DNA from: Diplocarpon mali
Taxonomy: Eukaryota > Ascomycota > Leotiomycetes > Helotiales > Drepanopezizaceae
DNA length: 64,000 nucleotides
Reading direction: 5' to 3'
Assembly (NCBI GenBank): GCA_024741835.1
Contig: JAENRP010000112.1
Span: 62,001 to 126,000, forward strand
The notes beneath the pieces were generated by a model. The model saw only the letters and a program-made list of their open reading frames with translations. It had not been told where the DNA came from and ran no database searches. Positions 1 to 10,376 of the stretch are shown piece after piece. Within the stretch, counting starts at the first letter, position 1; every line of letters begins with the position of its first letter. The position numbers were made by a program, and so were the translations under genes.

Positions 1-3000
1 GTAAATTGCAGACATTACGGGTCCCGACTAGACTTGTTAGCCGAGTGTAAAGCACCTGGTGCTGCGTTGGTACAAGGTAATACTCACCAAAACGACCGAT
101 GACGTGTTGGCAGATTTGAGATAAACGATCGAGCATCAACTCGTCGCTCACGGCCAGGACGTCTAGAACAAGCTCCGAGAACTCATCAATGTCGGCAGCT
201 ACAACATCGTCGAAAAGTTCGCATCCAACGTCAGAGTATAAATATCGTAAAACGAGGTCAAAAGTCTCTGGCTCGATGTGCTTCAAGTCAATTCGCACTG
301 CTTCCGAATTGTCTTTCCGTCTACCAGCAAGCCATTGACCTCCAGCGCGACCGTTGAATAGCCCTTCGAAAAAAGGGCAACGCTGGCACATAAGAGCGGA
401 ATGTACCACTCTTTCTGAGCCATCAAGCTCAACGATAATATCGCCATCATCAAAAAAGTGAGAGTCTCGAAGAGCCAGCATCATATCAATATCCATACGC
501 CTGTCTGGCTCAGACATTAAGCGCACAGCGGATTCGAGCTTCGATAAGTTCAATTGACCGGCAATCTTCATGAGTTCAACTCGCACTTGACGGTATCGGA
601 AAGCCATTTTCGGTGAGTGACGTGTGAAGTGCCAAACATCGATCACAGTATCGGTGTACAAATATGCTGCGAGGTTGATGAGAGTGATGAAGTCAATGCC
701 TTGAAAGATTATTTGTGACTTGTTATCGCTTGCCTCGACCTTGGTTTGGCCAGTAGGCGAACCGTTCTGTTGAATAATCAGAACATCCGGAATCGATGCA
801 TTACCAGTTCGACGAAACTTTGTTATCAGGCCTCGCAAGACTGGACTTCGAGAACACACAAAGCCATGGATTGGGATGCGGATATCAGATATTGTCGTGC
901 CAATTTTCAAGTCGTAATTATCATCTAAGCCCCGGCTTAGCAAGTGGCGAGCGACATCTGTTTCAAGATCTGGCGATGTCAGAACAGTACGTTTCAGTGG
1001 CTCAAACAATTCCTTTGGGAGGCTTGGTGCCCAAAATCGAGGCGTATCCGTGTCCACCTTATCATCGTGTGCTTCAGTAGCCTGCAAATCCCCTACACTC
1101 AGTAATGGGGCAAGATCCTTCCAAAGGCTCTGGTCATCAATCAGAATCTGAGTTCTCGTTACATCACAGTCCTTCCTGATAGCTGCATATACGCCAAATG
1201 TAGTACTGCGGACCGATACAACCTTAGTAAGGCCTGGAATACGTTCAAACTTGAAGTCCTTCCGATTGGTCTTACTTACCGCCCCAGTAAAGGAATCCTT
1301 TACATTGGCTCTTTTGATTCGGCGCCAGACAGCTCCAGCTTGCGTGCATACAATAACCGAATCGTTCTCGGTGATTGCAACGGACTTGATGCCATCCCAA
1401 TTTCCTTTTCGCAAAGACCAAACTCGTTCTGGCTGCGATAGCGAGTCCTTGATCTTCGTTGGATTGGTAGTGCTCGTTGCAGAGTTGGTAGGGATGCTTC
1501 GAACAGTGAGGGTAAAGAGGTCGCCCCGGCTCGAGACAGCTCCGATTGTATCACCCCCAGCAGTGACATGTGAAATATGATTCGTTGTGGAATCGTACCG
1601 AGTCGTAAGTGCATTGGTTTTCAAGTGATAATTGGTGAAACCTTCGAACAATGGGAACTTGACAATATTATATCCGTAATTGGTGAAAACACAAACTGTG
1701 TGATTGGCCAGTAACACAATCGTTGCATAGTTGATCGCAGATACCATGGAAATGGGAGCTTTGAATAAAGAAGCGGCCACTTTGCGCGGGATGGGTTGCA
1801 TCTCCAGGCTGCGGGAATCACTATCCATCAAACCCAGCTGACCATCGTTTCTTCCCCATGTAAAGAGAGACGTTGAAGTGTGGGCAACAGAATGCACAGC
1901 CGAGGCCGCGATTCCCACTATCATTTCTCTCTTGAGAGGCCCGAATATCTGGCGTGGCGTAGAGCAGATAGGCTCTTCGTCTTTTACTGCTGGCCGTGGC
2001 AACGTGTATCCTAGCTGACCGTATGTATTTGTTCCCCAAGATATGAGACAACCTTCTGACGTGACAGCCAAAGAGTGGTTTTGCCCGAGGGCGATCTTGT
2101 TGACCTTCTTCCCAGCGAGAGCGCCTTCGTCTATCGGAACGTAAGAGAATCGTGTAGTCTCGTCGCCAGTGCCAAGTCTTCCGCCTGGGCCAAAGCCACA
2201 CATGTAGAGGTTAGACTCGGGATCAGTCGTTAAAATGGCACTGTGCAGCTTTGAGAGTGCGACGTCTTGGATCATGATAGGACGGTTGATAATCATAGTG
2301 GGTAGCTCGGAAACGGACTTTGGATGTGTTGGTGGTTGGTGAAATGCTTCATCCTTCCCTTCAACGAATTCCAGATATTCTCGGTAAAAACGAAACAAAA
2401 GGTGGTCGGGACGCTTCAAAATGATCTTTTCAGGATGCTGGCGATCATCTTGGTCTCTGAAACCCAGTCCATGGTTTCTACTGCTTCCCCACGCGAACAC
2501 TTCGTCTCCATCAAGAGTGGACGGACTTCCTTCCAGGGTGGAACCAGCGGCCATCGGTTCCGCGTCCTCTGATTCGATATCAGACTCACCATGCTCACTG
2601 CCATATGTGAGAGAACGCCTTGCGATCGTAGCATTATAAACGTCGAATGGGCTATTCCCTTCATGATCTTTTACCTTGATAACAGAGGCAGCTCCTCTCT
2701 GTAACGCACTCCCAACCTGGCTCTTCAAGTCATTGCTATCCTTCTCAATGATAGCTCTGGCAAGAGTTATGTTCCCAAAGTACAAAGCTCTATGCAAAGC
2801 CGTCCATCCATTCTCTGTATCTTGGGCGTAAACGTCAATGGCAGGGTGTTCAAGCAGGGCAAGGGCAAAGCTTGTCGAATTATTAGAGCTTGAAGAGGCA
2901 GCACGGTGCAGAAGCGTAAGCCCAGCATGATCTCTGCTATTGACCTCCGCTTTACCGAGAGCCAGGCTAGGTCCCTTTGCGCCGCTCGAATTTCCGTGTT

Positions 3001-3208
3001 GACCAGAAGCCTTACGGTTCTTCGTGAAATTTCGTGGGGAAGTCGCAAAACCACCTGGGCTCCCAGTCACACTTCCGAAGCTCTGCGCATTGCCCAGTCC
3101 TCCATAGCTCTTCGCCAAAGGCTGGGTGTTCTGCCCACCATGGGTGAGGAGGTGCCGAAATTTATCGACATCCTCATTGTAGTAGTATTTCCAAAGAAGA
3201 TGGCTCAT
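1..3208 (-). CDS. IBTK-like ankyrin / RCC1 / double-BTB protein (3' end missing)
   Basis: Related to inhibitor of Bruton tyrosine kinase, a Cullin-3 substrate-adaptor family (family knowledge); a ubiquitin-ligase adaptor role here is inference. Exon 1 is 3208-88 (1040 codons), the intron is 87-28 (GTGAGT...CTAG), and exon 2 (27-1) runs off the window. The join restores a BTB-like VGTRNVCNL. An in-frame TGA lies 33 bases upstream of the ATG, so the start is firm. Order: N-terminal motif MSHLLWKYYYNEDVDKFRHL, ankyrin repeats at about residues 90-150 (NGWTALHRALYFGN), RCC1 repeats at about 236-640 (VFAWGSSRNHGLGF, SWGTNTYGQLGY, TWGRNDGQLGL), a first BTB at about 755-870 (IPIHGFVCSRSPVLRGL) and a second from about 915 (VVHSALMCQRCPFFEGLF). 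The domain order matches the family. The C-terminus lies outside the window. Confidence 0.93.
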   Translation of the reverse strand, partial: MSHLLWKYYYNEDVDKFRHLLTHGGQNTQPLAKSYGGLGNAQSFGSVTGSPGGFATSPRNFTKNRKASGQHGNSSGAKGPSLALGKAEVNSRDHAGLTLLHRAASSSSNNSTSFALALLEHPAIDVYAQDTENGWTALHRALYFGNITLARAIIEKDSNDLKSQVGSALQRGAASVIKVKDHEGNSPFDVYNATIARRSLTYGSEHGESDIESEDAEPMAAGSTLEGSPSTLDGDEVFAWGSSRNHGLGFRDQDDRQHPEKIILKRPDHLLFRFYREYLEFVEGKDEAFHQPPTHPKSVSELPTMIINRPIMIQDVALSKLHSAILTTDPESNLYMCGFGPGGRLGTGDETTRFSYVPIDEGALAGKKVNKIALGQNHSLAVTSEGCLISWGTNTYGQLGYTLPRPAVKDEEPICSTPRQIFGPLKREMIVGIAASAVHSVAHTSTSLFTWGRNDGQLGLMDSDSRSLEMQPIPRKVAASLFKAPISMVSAINYATIVLLANHTVCVFTNYGYNIVKFPLFEGFTNYHLKTNALTTRYDSTTNHISHVTAGGDTIGAVSSRGDLFTLTVRSIPTNSATSTTNPTKIKDSLSQPERVWSLRKGNWDGIKSVAITENDSVIVCTQAGAVWRRIKRANVKDSFTGAVSKTNRKDFKFERIPGLTKVVSVRSTTFGVYAAIRKDCDVTRTQILIDDQSLWKDLAPLLSVGDLQATEAHDDKVDTDTPRFWAPSLPKELFEPLKRTVLTSPDLETDVARHLLSRGLDDNYDLKIGTTISDIRIPIHGFVCSRSPVLRGLITKFRRTGNASIPDVLIIQQNGSPTGQTKVEASDNKSQIIFQGIDFITLINLAAYLYTDTVIDVWHFTRHSPKMAFRYRQVRVELMKIAGQLNLSKLESAVRLMSEPDRRMDIDMMLALRDSHFFDDGDIIVELDGSERVVHSALMCQRCPFFEGLFNGRAGGQWLAGRRKDNSEAVRIDLKHIEPETFDLVLRYLYSDVGCELFDDVVAADIDEFSELVLDVLAVSDELMLDRLSQICQHVIGRFGEYYLVPTQHQVLYTRLTSLVGTRNVCNL

Positions 3209-5005
3209 TGATTGTAGGGTGGCGAACAGGTATCTTCCTCACTCCACAGAGTCCTCGCTGCAGTCTCGACGGACAGCGGCGTTTTTAAAGGCTCGGTGAA
3301 GTATAGGAAGATTCCTGAAGGGTGCGAAAGCAAAAGCTTTCTCGTGGACGATGTGCCAGACGACGGGTTGGTTGTACGCGTATGAAGTCGAGTGAGGGAC
3401 GTGAATGCGCTTGCGGAACTGGGAGGCAGTGGCGAGATCCGGCTTGGAGAAAAAGCGGGGTTTCGAAAACAGCTATTCGAGGTGAGGTTGATGATTTTGA
3501 GTTTGTATCAAAGCCTTCGTGGGTTCAGTTGTTCTTGGGCGGGGAAGAGTCAGCGGGAGAGAAGGAGATGTAACGATCGTTACCAACCTAATGAGAGCTT
3601 GCGCGCCCAATCAAAACGCGCATGAGAAACAAGACGCCGGCGACGTCACGGCTCAACATAGAGACCATTGTCAACGTTACAGGACTATGATCTTCTCTTC
3701 TCTTCTCCTCTCCTCTTCTCTTCTCTACTCTTCTCTCACCTGAAAATTTCCTTTGAAAAATGGTAGAGGCTAAGGGATTTCAAGTCTGCTTATGAACGCG
3801 TGGGGTCGGCGTGCAGGGTGCGTCGGGTCCAGAGCTGGAATTCGGAAAACCGTGATATGGAAGTTAATTTTGCGACAAGGAGGTATTTGGTCCAAAAGCG
3901 CAACTGTACTCGGAATGCTGTGGTTCAGAGTCTCATTCGCCACCGTTAGAAACTTGAGCAACTACAGAGAACTGGCCCAGAGATTCATTCTCTACTCCAA
4001 AAACTGAATCTGAGCTAGTAGCTCCTTGTAAAGCAAATTAAGCCTTGTGATATTAACTACTCGGGTAGTTACGGACTATGTAGAAATACTATCTTAGAGA
4101 TATAGATTGTACTATTATACCAAACTTGACTCACTAGTCAAGCAGTATCTTATTTTATTACAGAGTAGTTAGTAATTCTTGATTTATACATTGACAAATA
4201 TCGTAACCTTGGAGAAACTAGACAACAGAGCCTTTTAATACTTGCAGACCTTCGATTTCACTTATAGCAGTGCTATTAAGTGATACCTGAAAATTTGAAT
4301 CGGGGGGGTTTTTTTCGGTTCAAAAATCGAAAAGTCTCTTTCCAGACCCCCATTTTCCGAACTCGCTGAGAGATTCCGGACCAATATCACAACTAGCCAA
4401 AGCTATGGTCGTGATGATGAAAGATGTACTATTATTCTACCCCGCTTGGAGGATGACACTTAAGCTGTCCCTGCTGGCCCTTCCAGTAACATCTACATAC
4501 ACAAATCGTCGGTCACGCTACCCTTGGCATTTAATCCCAGATTGGAGCAAGTATGATGTCTGAAGTTAGTCATAGTAATTCCGTAGCGGGGAAGTAACTT
4601 GCTTTGCGCCTGAGGTCATAATACAGGTGACGATGAAAAAGGAGTAGTTAGAAGATAGCATTCTATAAGTCTTTTTTAAGCCACATAAAATCCCAAAGAT
4701 TTAATATCTTGATACATATTATCTAAATGGATTTAGCTGTATTGGTATTAGATCTTACGACGCTATCGCGTGGCACCTGGAGTACAGAATAAAACTACTA
4801 ATACCACCACGGGAGTGGTTGATGGTAGTGTGGGGGAAGGTAGGAATATGGGGGCTGGCTCCTATACAGGATGTCAATGATTTGTAGTAGTTTTACATGC
4901 TGTGTACGTAACGTGATACAAGGGTGGAGCTTTGGCAGGTTTGCAAGGCTAAATATACTTTCTTGTGGTGTTTGTTTAGCCTGCAACGGAGTAATGGCAA
5001 TGGCT

Positions 5006-5103
5006 GGTGATCCCAGCCCTACAGGGGTTGGCCTCCTTGAAGTGTACCACGACCACCCTCCTATTGGTGTGCAACTGATTGAAACAATACATGTAGTAGC
5101 TCC
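5006..5103 (+). repeat. Diverged repeat, copy 1
   Basis: This copy shares an ordered set of words with 6249-6351: GGTGATCC, GGGGTTGGC, TTGAAGTGTA, GACCACC, GTGCAACTGATTGAAACAAT and ATACATG. Several differences between the copies are C/T or G/A (ATTGAAAC here against ATCGAAAC, ATACATG against ATACGCG). That is expected for RIP-mutated copies but is not proof of RIP. The parent element was not identified. Confidence 0.7.
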
Positions 5104-5189
5104 ATAAAGATGCCGACTACGCCATTCTCTTCTGCTTCAATCACTTCTAAAATCATTGTTTATCTTCGGGGGGCATAGACTCAAACATA

Positions 5190-5290
5190 TACGCGGTGTC
5201 CCCTACGAACCTTAGACTCTTTTTACTACTGCAAGTCACGTACTTTATAATAAGAGAGTCTGCAAAGCTAGATTGAATTATAATAACTTT
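5190..5290 (+). repeat. Dispersed repeat fragment (partner at about 21593)
   Basis: ATACGCGGTGTCCCCTACGA followed about 55 bases later by AGAGTCTGCAAAGCTAGATT matches, in order and orientation, ATACGGTGTCTCCTACGA and AGAGTCTGCGGAGCCGATAT at 21593-21690. Most differences are transitions. This is probably one family of degraded transposon scattered through the AT-rich parts of the window; its class is not visible. Confidence 0.5.
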
Positions 5291-6248
5291 AGGAGAAATT
5301 TTGATTCAGGCTATAACCGCTTTTGCGGAGTTTGAAACTGAATATCCAACTGTACAGAAACTGGAGCCAAACTGGGGCCTGTATAGGTAGCCTTTAAGGG
5401 GGCGTCGCTAGAGTAATTGCCCGAAATAAGCCTTTGTTACTCCTTGCAAGTTTCCACACAGTTCCAATTCAAGTTCGAGTAAAGTGGATCAAAGCCATGG
5501 TTAAAAGGATGATGTCTACGAAGTAAACCATTAAAACAGCAAGCGAGGTATATCAAACGCCTTGTGATTTAAAATGAACATTTAAAGAGTCTTTTTTTTT
5601 TTAGTACAGCAGCTCCAAAAAGCCACAAACTACACTGCATGGGCAAATATACTTTGAGATAGTGATGTAAAGCTCCACTACCAAAAGCCAAAAAGTTGGA
5701 ATACATTCCAATGCATGGTCTATAGTAGTACTCGAAGTACGGTCGGATTTCTGCCCCGGTTTTGATCCACCGTATTTGAAATTACGTAGACGGGAACACT
5801 ACTAGTATACTTCTATACCCACCTGAGTTTTTTTGCATTAGGCCAGATTCTGGCTTTTGCTTAAACCAAGCAAGAACATATAACCGATCGAGAATAGAGA
5901 ATGACATCACGCCCAGTAAAGTGTACGTTTGACACTCAGTTAAAGGAAGATCGTATAGGAGGTGGCAGTACTACGAAGAACACAGTCCTTACCTCATCAG
6001 GCCAGCCCCGCAGGCCTGGGGAGCACCGCACAATTACATGTTTTATACTTCCAACTTTCAAAGCTACAAGTACCTCGTATATGCCCAAGCACCGAGTAAT
6101 TCCCCACTTCTAATCCGTGCATCGACTTCGAAGGGTTCTTTGCAAGGGGCTACAGTACGTGCAAGGGTAATATCTAATAATATACCCGCACTAGCTCGCT
6201 GCTTTCTCCAGTAGCTACCCAGAGATTCAACGTACTTCTAGCTGTGCC

Positions 6249-6351
6249 GGTGATCCGCAGTCCTCCGGGGAGTTCTTCGGAGTTGGCTCGTTTGAAGTGT
6301 AGCATGGCCACCCCCTATGACGTGCAGCTGATCGAAACAATACGCGTAACT
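6249..6351 (+). repeat. Diverged repeat, copy 2
   Basis: Direct-orientation partner of 5006-5103, about 1.24 kb away. It reads GGTGATCC, GGAGTTGGC, TTGAAGTGTA, GCCACC, GTGCAGCTGATCGAAACAAT, ATACGCG. It keeps more CpG than copy 1, consistent with copy 1 having suffered more C-to-T change. No terminal inverted repeats or coding remnant could be assigned. Confidence 0.7.
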
Positions 6352-6823
6352 ATCATGAAACTCGGACAGAAATGTTCTGGAAATCAATAACTTTATTTAC
6401 TTGGAAGAGTAAGCGAGACAAGGCGAATGCTCTGGTCAGGACACGAAACCCCGGAGAATTAACAGAAGAAGGATGTTCGTGTAAAAATGTTATAAATGAC
6501 GTATCTAGGCAATTTCTGGCGATTCTGCTTCTACTGTATATTCTTCGGATTGCTTTTGTGAAGCAAAATTAGTAACTCATAAAAAAGCACGACTTTTAGG
6601 GGGTTTCGGTTACTACTGTACAGTAAGAATACGAAGTATAGTAAGAATGGAAAACTCGAGCCGAATACGAAGTAAGGCTTATATAAAAGTGAATTCAGGA
6701 TACTAACATGGAATATTTCGTATAATATGTATCATACAGTTTATAGTTTCATCCGGACTTTATTACGTTCACCACAAAGTCCGAAGTACTTTCTTCACAG
6801 AAACTCTCGTTTCATAAAGCACA

Positions 6824-6831
6824 TATATAAA
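6824..6831 (+). promoter_or_regulatory. TATA box of the small secreted protein gene
   Basis: TATATAAA lies 90 bases upstream of the ATG at 6921. It is followed by a CA-rich leader ending in ACAACTCATC before the ATG, typical of an expressed fungal gene. Assigned from position and consensus only. Confidence 0.55.
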
Positions 6832-6920
6832 CAAGTGAGACTTCCCTCCGCAGTCGAGCCTCTCAATACAACATTCCTACCAGACATCAACAACACAGCA
6901 TTTATCAGAAACAACTCATC

Positions 6921-7407
6921 ATGAAGCTCTGCACTATCATCGTTTTGGCTCAGGCTCTTGCCATATCTGCAGAATACTGTGGTGGTAAATTCACTTTTAT
7001 TAACGGAGAAACATGCAGCGTAAGGCCTTGCTTCCAAACCGATAAGATCTCACTAACTCTTTAATGCGTACAGTCTGGCAAAACAGTTTACTGTGTAGGT
7101 TCTAACGCTAGCAAAAGCAAATGGAACGAACTACTTACTCTTTTCTCCCCAATTTAGTGCATCAGACAAGAACTAGGGCCAAAGGACGGCTATCAAACCC
7201 AACGTACCTGCGAACCGGCGACCAACAATAATGGTCAAAAGACTACCCCGCAATGCGACGAGGGCAGAGGTGTAAGTCTGCTATTCCAAATTGACATGAT
7301 AACACCTTGATGCTAACTGTTTCATCTACAGGCCGGTTTCTGTGTAAGTTACTATCCTTCCAGATAGGATCGGAACCACAAGTTAACCCAAATATCAGTG
7401 CAACTAA
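6921..7407 (+). CDS. Small secreted eight-cysteine protein, effector-like, with micro-exons
   Basis: Predicted 84-residue secreted protein of unknown function. Exons: 6921-7019, 7074-7094 (21 nt), 7158-7271, 7332-7343 (12 nt) and 7399-7407 (9 nt including TAA). Every intron is phase 0 with GT-AG ends (GTAAGG, GTAGGT, GTAAGT, GTAAGT donors). The first 18 residues (MKLCTIIVLAQALAISAE) form a signal peptide with cleavage near the end of this stretch. The mature chain has eight cysteines at 20, 32, 40, 41, 58, 73, 82 and 83, in the pattern C-C-CC-C-C-CC, enough for four disulfides. There is no membrane segment or GPI signal. Several exon junctions fall beside cysteines. It sits alone in AT-rich DNA behind a TATA box. 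Size, cysteine pattern and location resemble fungal effectors; that role is inference and no homologue is named. Confidence 0.72.
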
Positions 7408-8807
7408 CGGGGGAAGCAAGAGGACTTGGCTATTCAGCCTTGTAACGCGGTGGTTTTTGCATTAGAGGACAAGAGGTGGAACATCTGAACTGCAGGAATT
7501 TTACGTTCTAAACGCTAGTTGTGGATACAACTCCTTACGCTCTTTTGCATGTAGCATACCTGTGAATCGATGATACTTGACAATCTGACGTGGATGGCAA
7601 GCAGCTGTAAGAACAAAGGCAGATGAAGGCTTTCGAGCATGTGATATGTGTCATTCTTTCCCGAGTGTATCGTCTCAGGCAGGTGATTCCAGTCGCGGGG
7701 ACGTATTTGAATAGTACCGTACCACCGAGAGAGAAAACCCCGTCAAGACTAGAAGATATACATCTACTGGTCATAAGAGCTAGTGTTGATAATGAGGGGT
7801 GCACTAATAGTTGGAGTTGACCTCACAAATATGGGCTAAATAGTACGTATGGGAGATTACTCAAACAGTGAGCTACAAAATGTGTTGCAGGTATGCTCGT
7901 CACATGTTGGTCACATGACCTGTCACATGACGCATCATACACATGATATGTCATATGACTTGCCACATGACTTAGTGGCAGCGCCAAGAAGGGCGCTTAC
8001 CTTAAATAGCTGGTAGTTAGAGAGCTCTCCTAGAGATCAAGACATCCAACATCGTCGTTTGCACTTCATACTTCTTCGTGCCCTCTTCTGGTTAACTATT
8101 AAGTTTACTATCAGAGAACCTCCTTGCTACAAAATGTATGGGTCTTTCTTGTCACGCAATAGCTAGTTGAGTAATTCTATCGTATAGCTTCGCTTAGGTT
8201 GCATAAGCGGTGTCTCTATCGCGCGCATTATTTGGGTGGCTGATTAGAGACGCTTGTTTGAAATGTCTAGATACACTCGCTCCGTTGCTCTTCGGACCGT
8301 TGAAGACTCTGTCAACTCTGAACCCTGACTGCCCGTGTCCAGCGTCGATAATGCTGGCTTTCGCGCGGATTTGGCTGGCTCAGAAGGAGAGTTGGGAGAC
8401 TTCGACCTAAATCGCTTCATACCAGACTAGTACTGGCTGGAAATTTACCTTGAGCTTGCATCCATTCGCAGGTAAGGAGACCGTGAAATGAATCTCTTCT
8501 TCTTCTCGGCCCTCCTCGCCATCAATGAAGACTACCTGGGTAGACTTGACGAAGTCTTAGTTTCGACGACCGAGAAACGACAACAAAGCAAGGTAATGCT
8601 CCTTTGTGTTCTTTTACTTGCATTATAGACAGACAATGCTCACAACGCCACTGTTTGAGGATGAAAGGCAACAGACTCTGGCTCTAGATGAAGCACAAAG
8701 CGACAAGCCCATCATCTCGAGAACAGGTGGACACCCTCGACCTTATAAGAGCTCGTATTACTCCTCTCGAATACATTCTACATTCAATACACGCACCCAC
8801 ACACAAC
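7408..8807. other. Intergenic region without a recognised gene
   Basis: Only short unsupported reading frames occur here. It holds the 3' flank of the small secreted protein gene, the CACATGAC cluster at 7899-7972, and a C-rich, CA-rich leader just before 8808. Confidence 0.6.
7899..7972. promoter_or_regulatory. Cluster of six CACATGAC/E-box-like palindromes
   Basis: Six near-copies of the palindrome (G)TCACATGAC fall in 74 bases: GTCACATGTT, GTCACATGAC, GTCACATGAC, ACACATGATA, GTCATATGAC and GCCACATGAC, spaced about 10-16 bases centre to centre. CACATG is an E-box variant of the kind bound by bHLH factors (established for the motif class). It could be a binding array for the gene at 8808 or a degenerate tandem repeat; the sequence does not decide. 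Confidence 0.5.
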
Positions 8808-9590
8808 ATGTCTTCCATCTTCTCACCACCGAGCTTCCGTTCCAGCGTGACCCTCGCCGATCTTCCCCAGATCTGCGACGACCTGGAATGCCTGGTGCCC
8901 TTCGGACCAGCATGCCACAAATGCAGCCTCGGTCTGAACATCACGGGACAAGCAAGACGCGCGCCCCGTCCATCAGACCGCACCAAAGAATGGGTCGACG
9001 AGATTCAAGTCAACAAACGCACCACGGCCCACGCTGGTCAGATCCTCGGAGGCGACGCAGACGAGGAGAACGGGTCGATCACGCGCTCCGTCTGGGACGA
9101 AGACGACGATGGGATCTCCGAGCACGTGAGTGACGGCGACGAGACGAGCGAGCCCGGACGGGGACCCAGGGAAGAGGAACACGAGGCCGACGCTGACACG
9201 GGGACAGGAGGCTCGCCACAGACTCGTCGCCTCGCCCAATCTGCCTACTCGCCGTCGGGCGACTCGTCGGGGGCTTGCACGTCCTCGTCTCCCGTCGTGG
9301 CCGACTCTCCCCCTCTGCCAGAGCGCCTCGATCCGTGGCTCACTGACATCTTCAAGAGCACGCTGGAAGGCCAACGCGGAGACTCGCACTTCGTCGGCGG
9401 CGCCGACGAGCGGGACGACGATCGGACATGCTCGCGCTGCGGCCAGGTGCCGGTAGAGCATCCAGAGCTGCATCGCCTGAAGTGTGAGTTCGCCCATCAC
9501 GAGGCCGAGAAGATGGAAGAGGGCGTGCAGAAGCAGGTGGAGAGGTGGGGGAGACGAAGAGCGAGGGGGGGGGTTGGAATGAGTGAGTAG
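8808..9590 (+). CDS. Hypothetical acidic, Ser/Gly-rich protein with C-terminal Cys/His motif
   Basis: Single-exon frame of 260 codons from the ATG at 8808 (context ACAACATGTC); an ATG 120 bases upstream is also in frame, but the CA-rich sequence between them looks like leader. No family recognised. Residues 1-70 contain CDDLECLVPFGPACHKCSLG with four cysteines. The middle (about 90-180) is low complexity with DEDDDG and ETSEPGRGP-type acidic/Gly stretches. Near the C-terminus is DDRTCSRCGQVPVEHPELHR followed by LKCEFAHHE, which could bind one zinc ion (C-x2-C with downstream His/Cys), but the spacing fits no standard finger I know. Strong GC-rich codon bias supports real coding. A short intron near the stop (GGTAAGTAG just after TAG) cannot be excluded. 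Confidence 0.6.
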   Translation: MSSIFSPPSFRSSVTLADLPQICDDLECLVPFGPACHKCSLGLNITGQARRAPRPSDRTKEWVDEIQVNKRTTAHAGQILGGDADEENGSITRSVWDEDDDGISEHVSDGDETSEPGRGPREEEHEADADTGTGGSPQTRRLAQSAYSPSGDSSGACTSSSPVVADSPPLPERLDPWLTDIFKSTLEGQRGDSHFVGGADERDDDRTCSRCGQVPVEHPELHRLKCEFAHHEAEKMEEGVQKQVERWGRRRARGGVGMSE

Positions 9591-10376
9591 GTAAGTAGTT
9601 CCTCTCTCCTGTCAAACTCGCATGCGGATTGCAAGACAAGCAAACACGGAAATCTCAAGGACACATTTCTAGCTATGAGCTCTGCCTGCCCCTCTTGAAA
9701 CCTCAACCTGCCATGGCTATACAAGTCATTGATTCATGTGAGCATGCGCAGATACATGGGAAACCTGCAAGCTAGTACTCGTGCCCCTCGCATAGCAAAA
9801 TCCGGATGAGCTACGAGTGAGCCATACTTCTCAGAGATAAGAGATGTTACAAGTGATATTACATCAGCAGGTTTCAACGCCTACTGGAACATGTATGTTG
9901 CTAGCCGTCGATTCGGTTGTCGCAGGAGCCCATCGAGGAATGAGTTGAGGGCGGCTACGTGGTGCCAGCGCAAGGCAACGCCATGTTCATGGTCGGAGCC
10001 GGGCCAGCAGTTCAGAAATTCCATCGANNNNNNNNNNNNNNNNNNNNNCTTCACCTACTTGCTGCGTTGAATGCATACAGAGGAAGTTGGAGGATCGTGG
10101 AGTCTCGAGTCCGGGTCTGAGTGTGTCGTCTTCGGCTAATACGAAGGACGACTGGTCTTTCGGGACGGGGAGGCGATTCGGGGGCATAAAGGCACCACGA
10201 TACCGGCCCGCTATAGACGGGCAGGCTTTGCAATATCATCGTAATTTGACTGTCTCACCCTGTTCTATCTCGATGTGAAGTATCGATCCCGGTGCTGCAC
10301 CTACGGACACATACAGGAAATAGACTCGAGATGAATGAACCGCATACCTTGGAGATGCTCCAGACGCCCCATAGCC
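9591..10376. other. Intergenic region with assembly gap
   Basis: No supported gene. Contains 21 unresolved bases at 10028-10048. Frames on either side of the gap lack motifs. Confidence 0.6.
10028..10048. other. Assembly gap (21 N)
   Basis: Run of undetermined bases. Its true length is unknown, so nothing should be inferred across it. Confidence 0.99.

Larger units (their letters stand above)
3209..6920. other. AT-rich gene-poor region with promoter tract and repeat relics
   Basis: No open reading frame here has family motifs or a credible multi-exon model. The first 500 bases are the 5' flank of the IBTK-like gene and include a pyrimidine run at about 3690-3740 (TCTTCTCTTCTCCTC type). That run lies more than 450 bases upstream and reads as purines on the gene's own strand, so a promoter role is uncertain. 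From about 4.0 to 6.7 kb the base composition turns AT-rich with many stop codons in all frames. Two diverged repeat copies are recognisable (5006-5103 and 6249-6351), and about 5190-5290 resembles 21593-21690. Confidence 0.6.
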
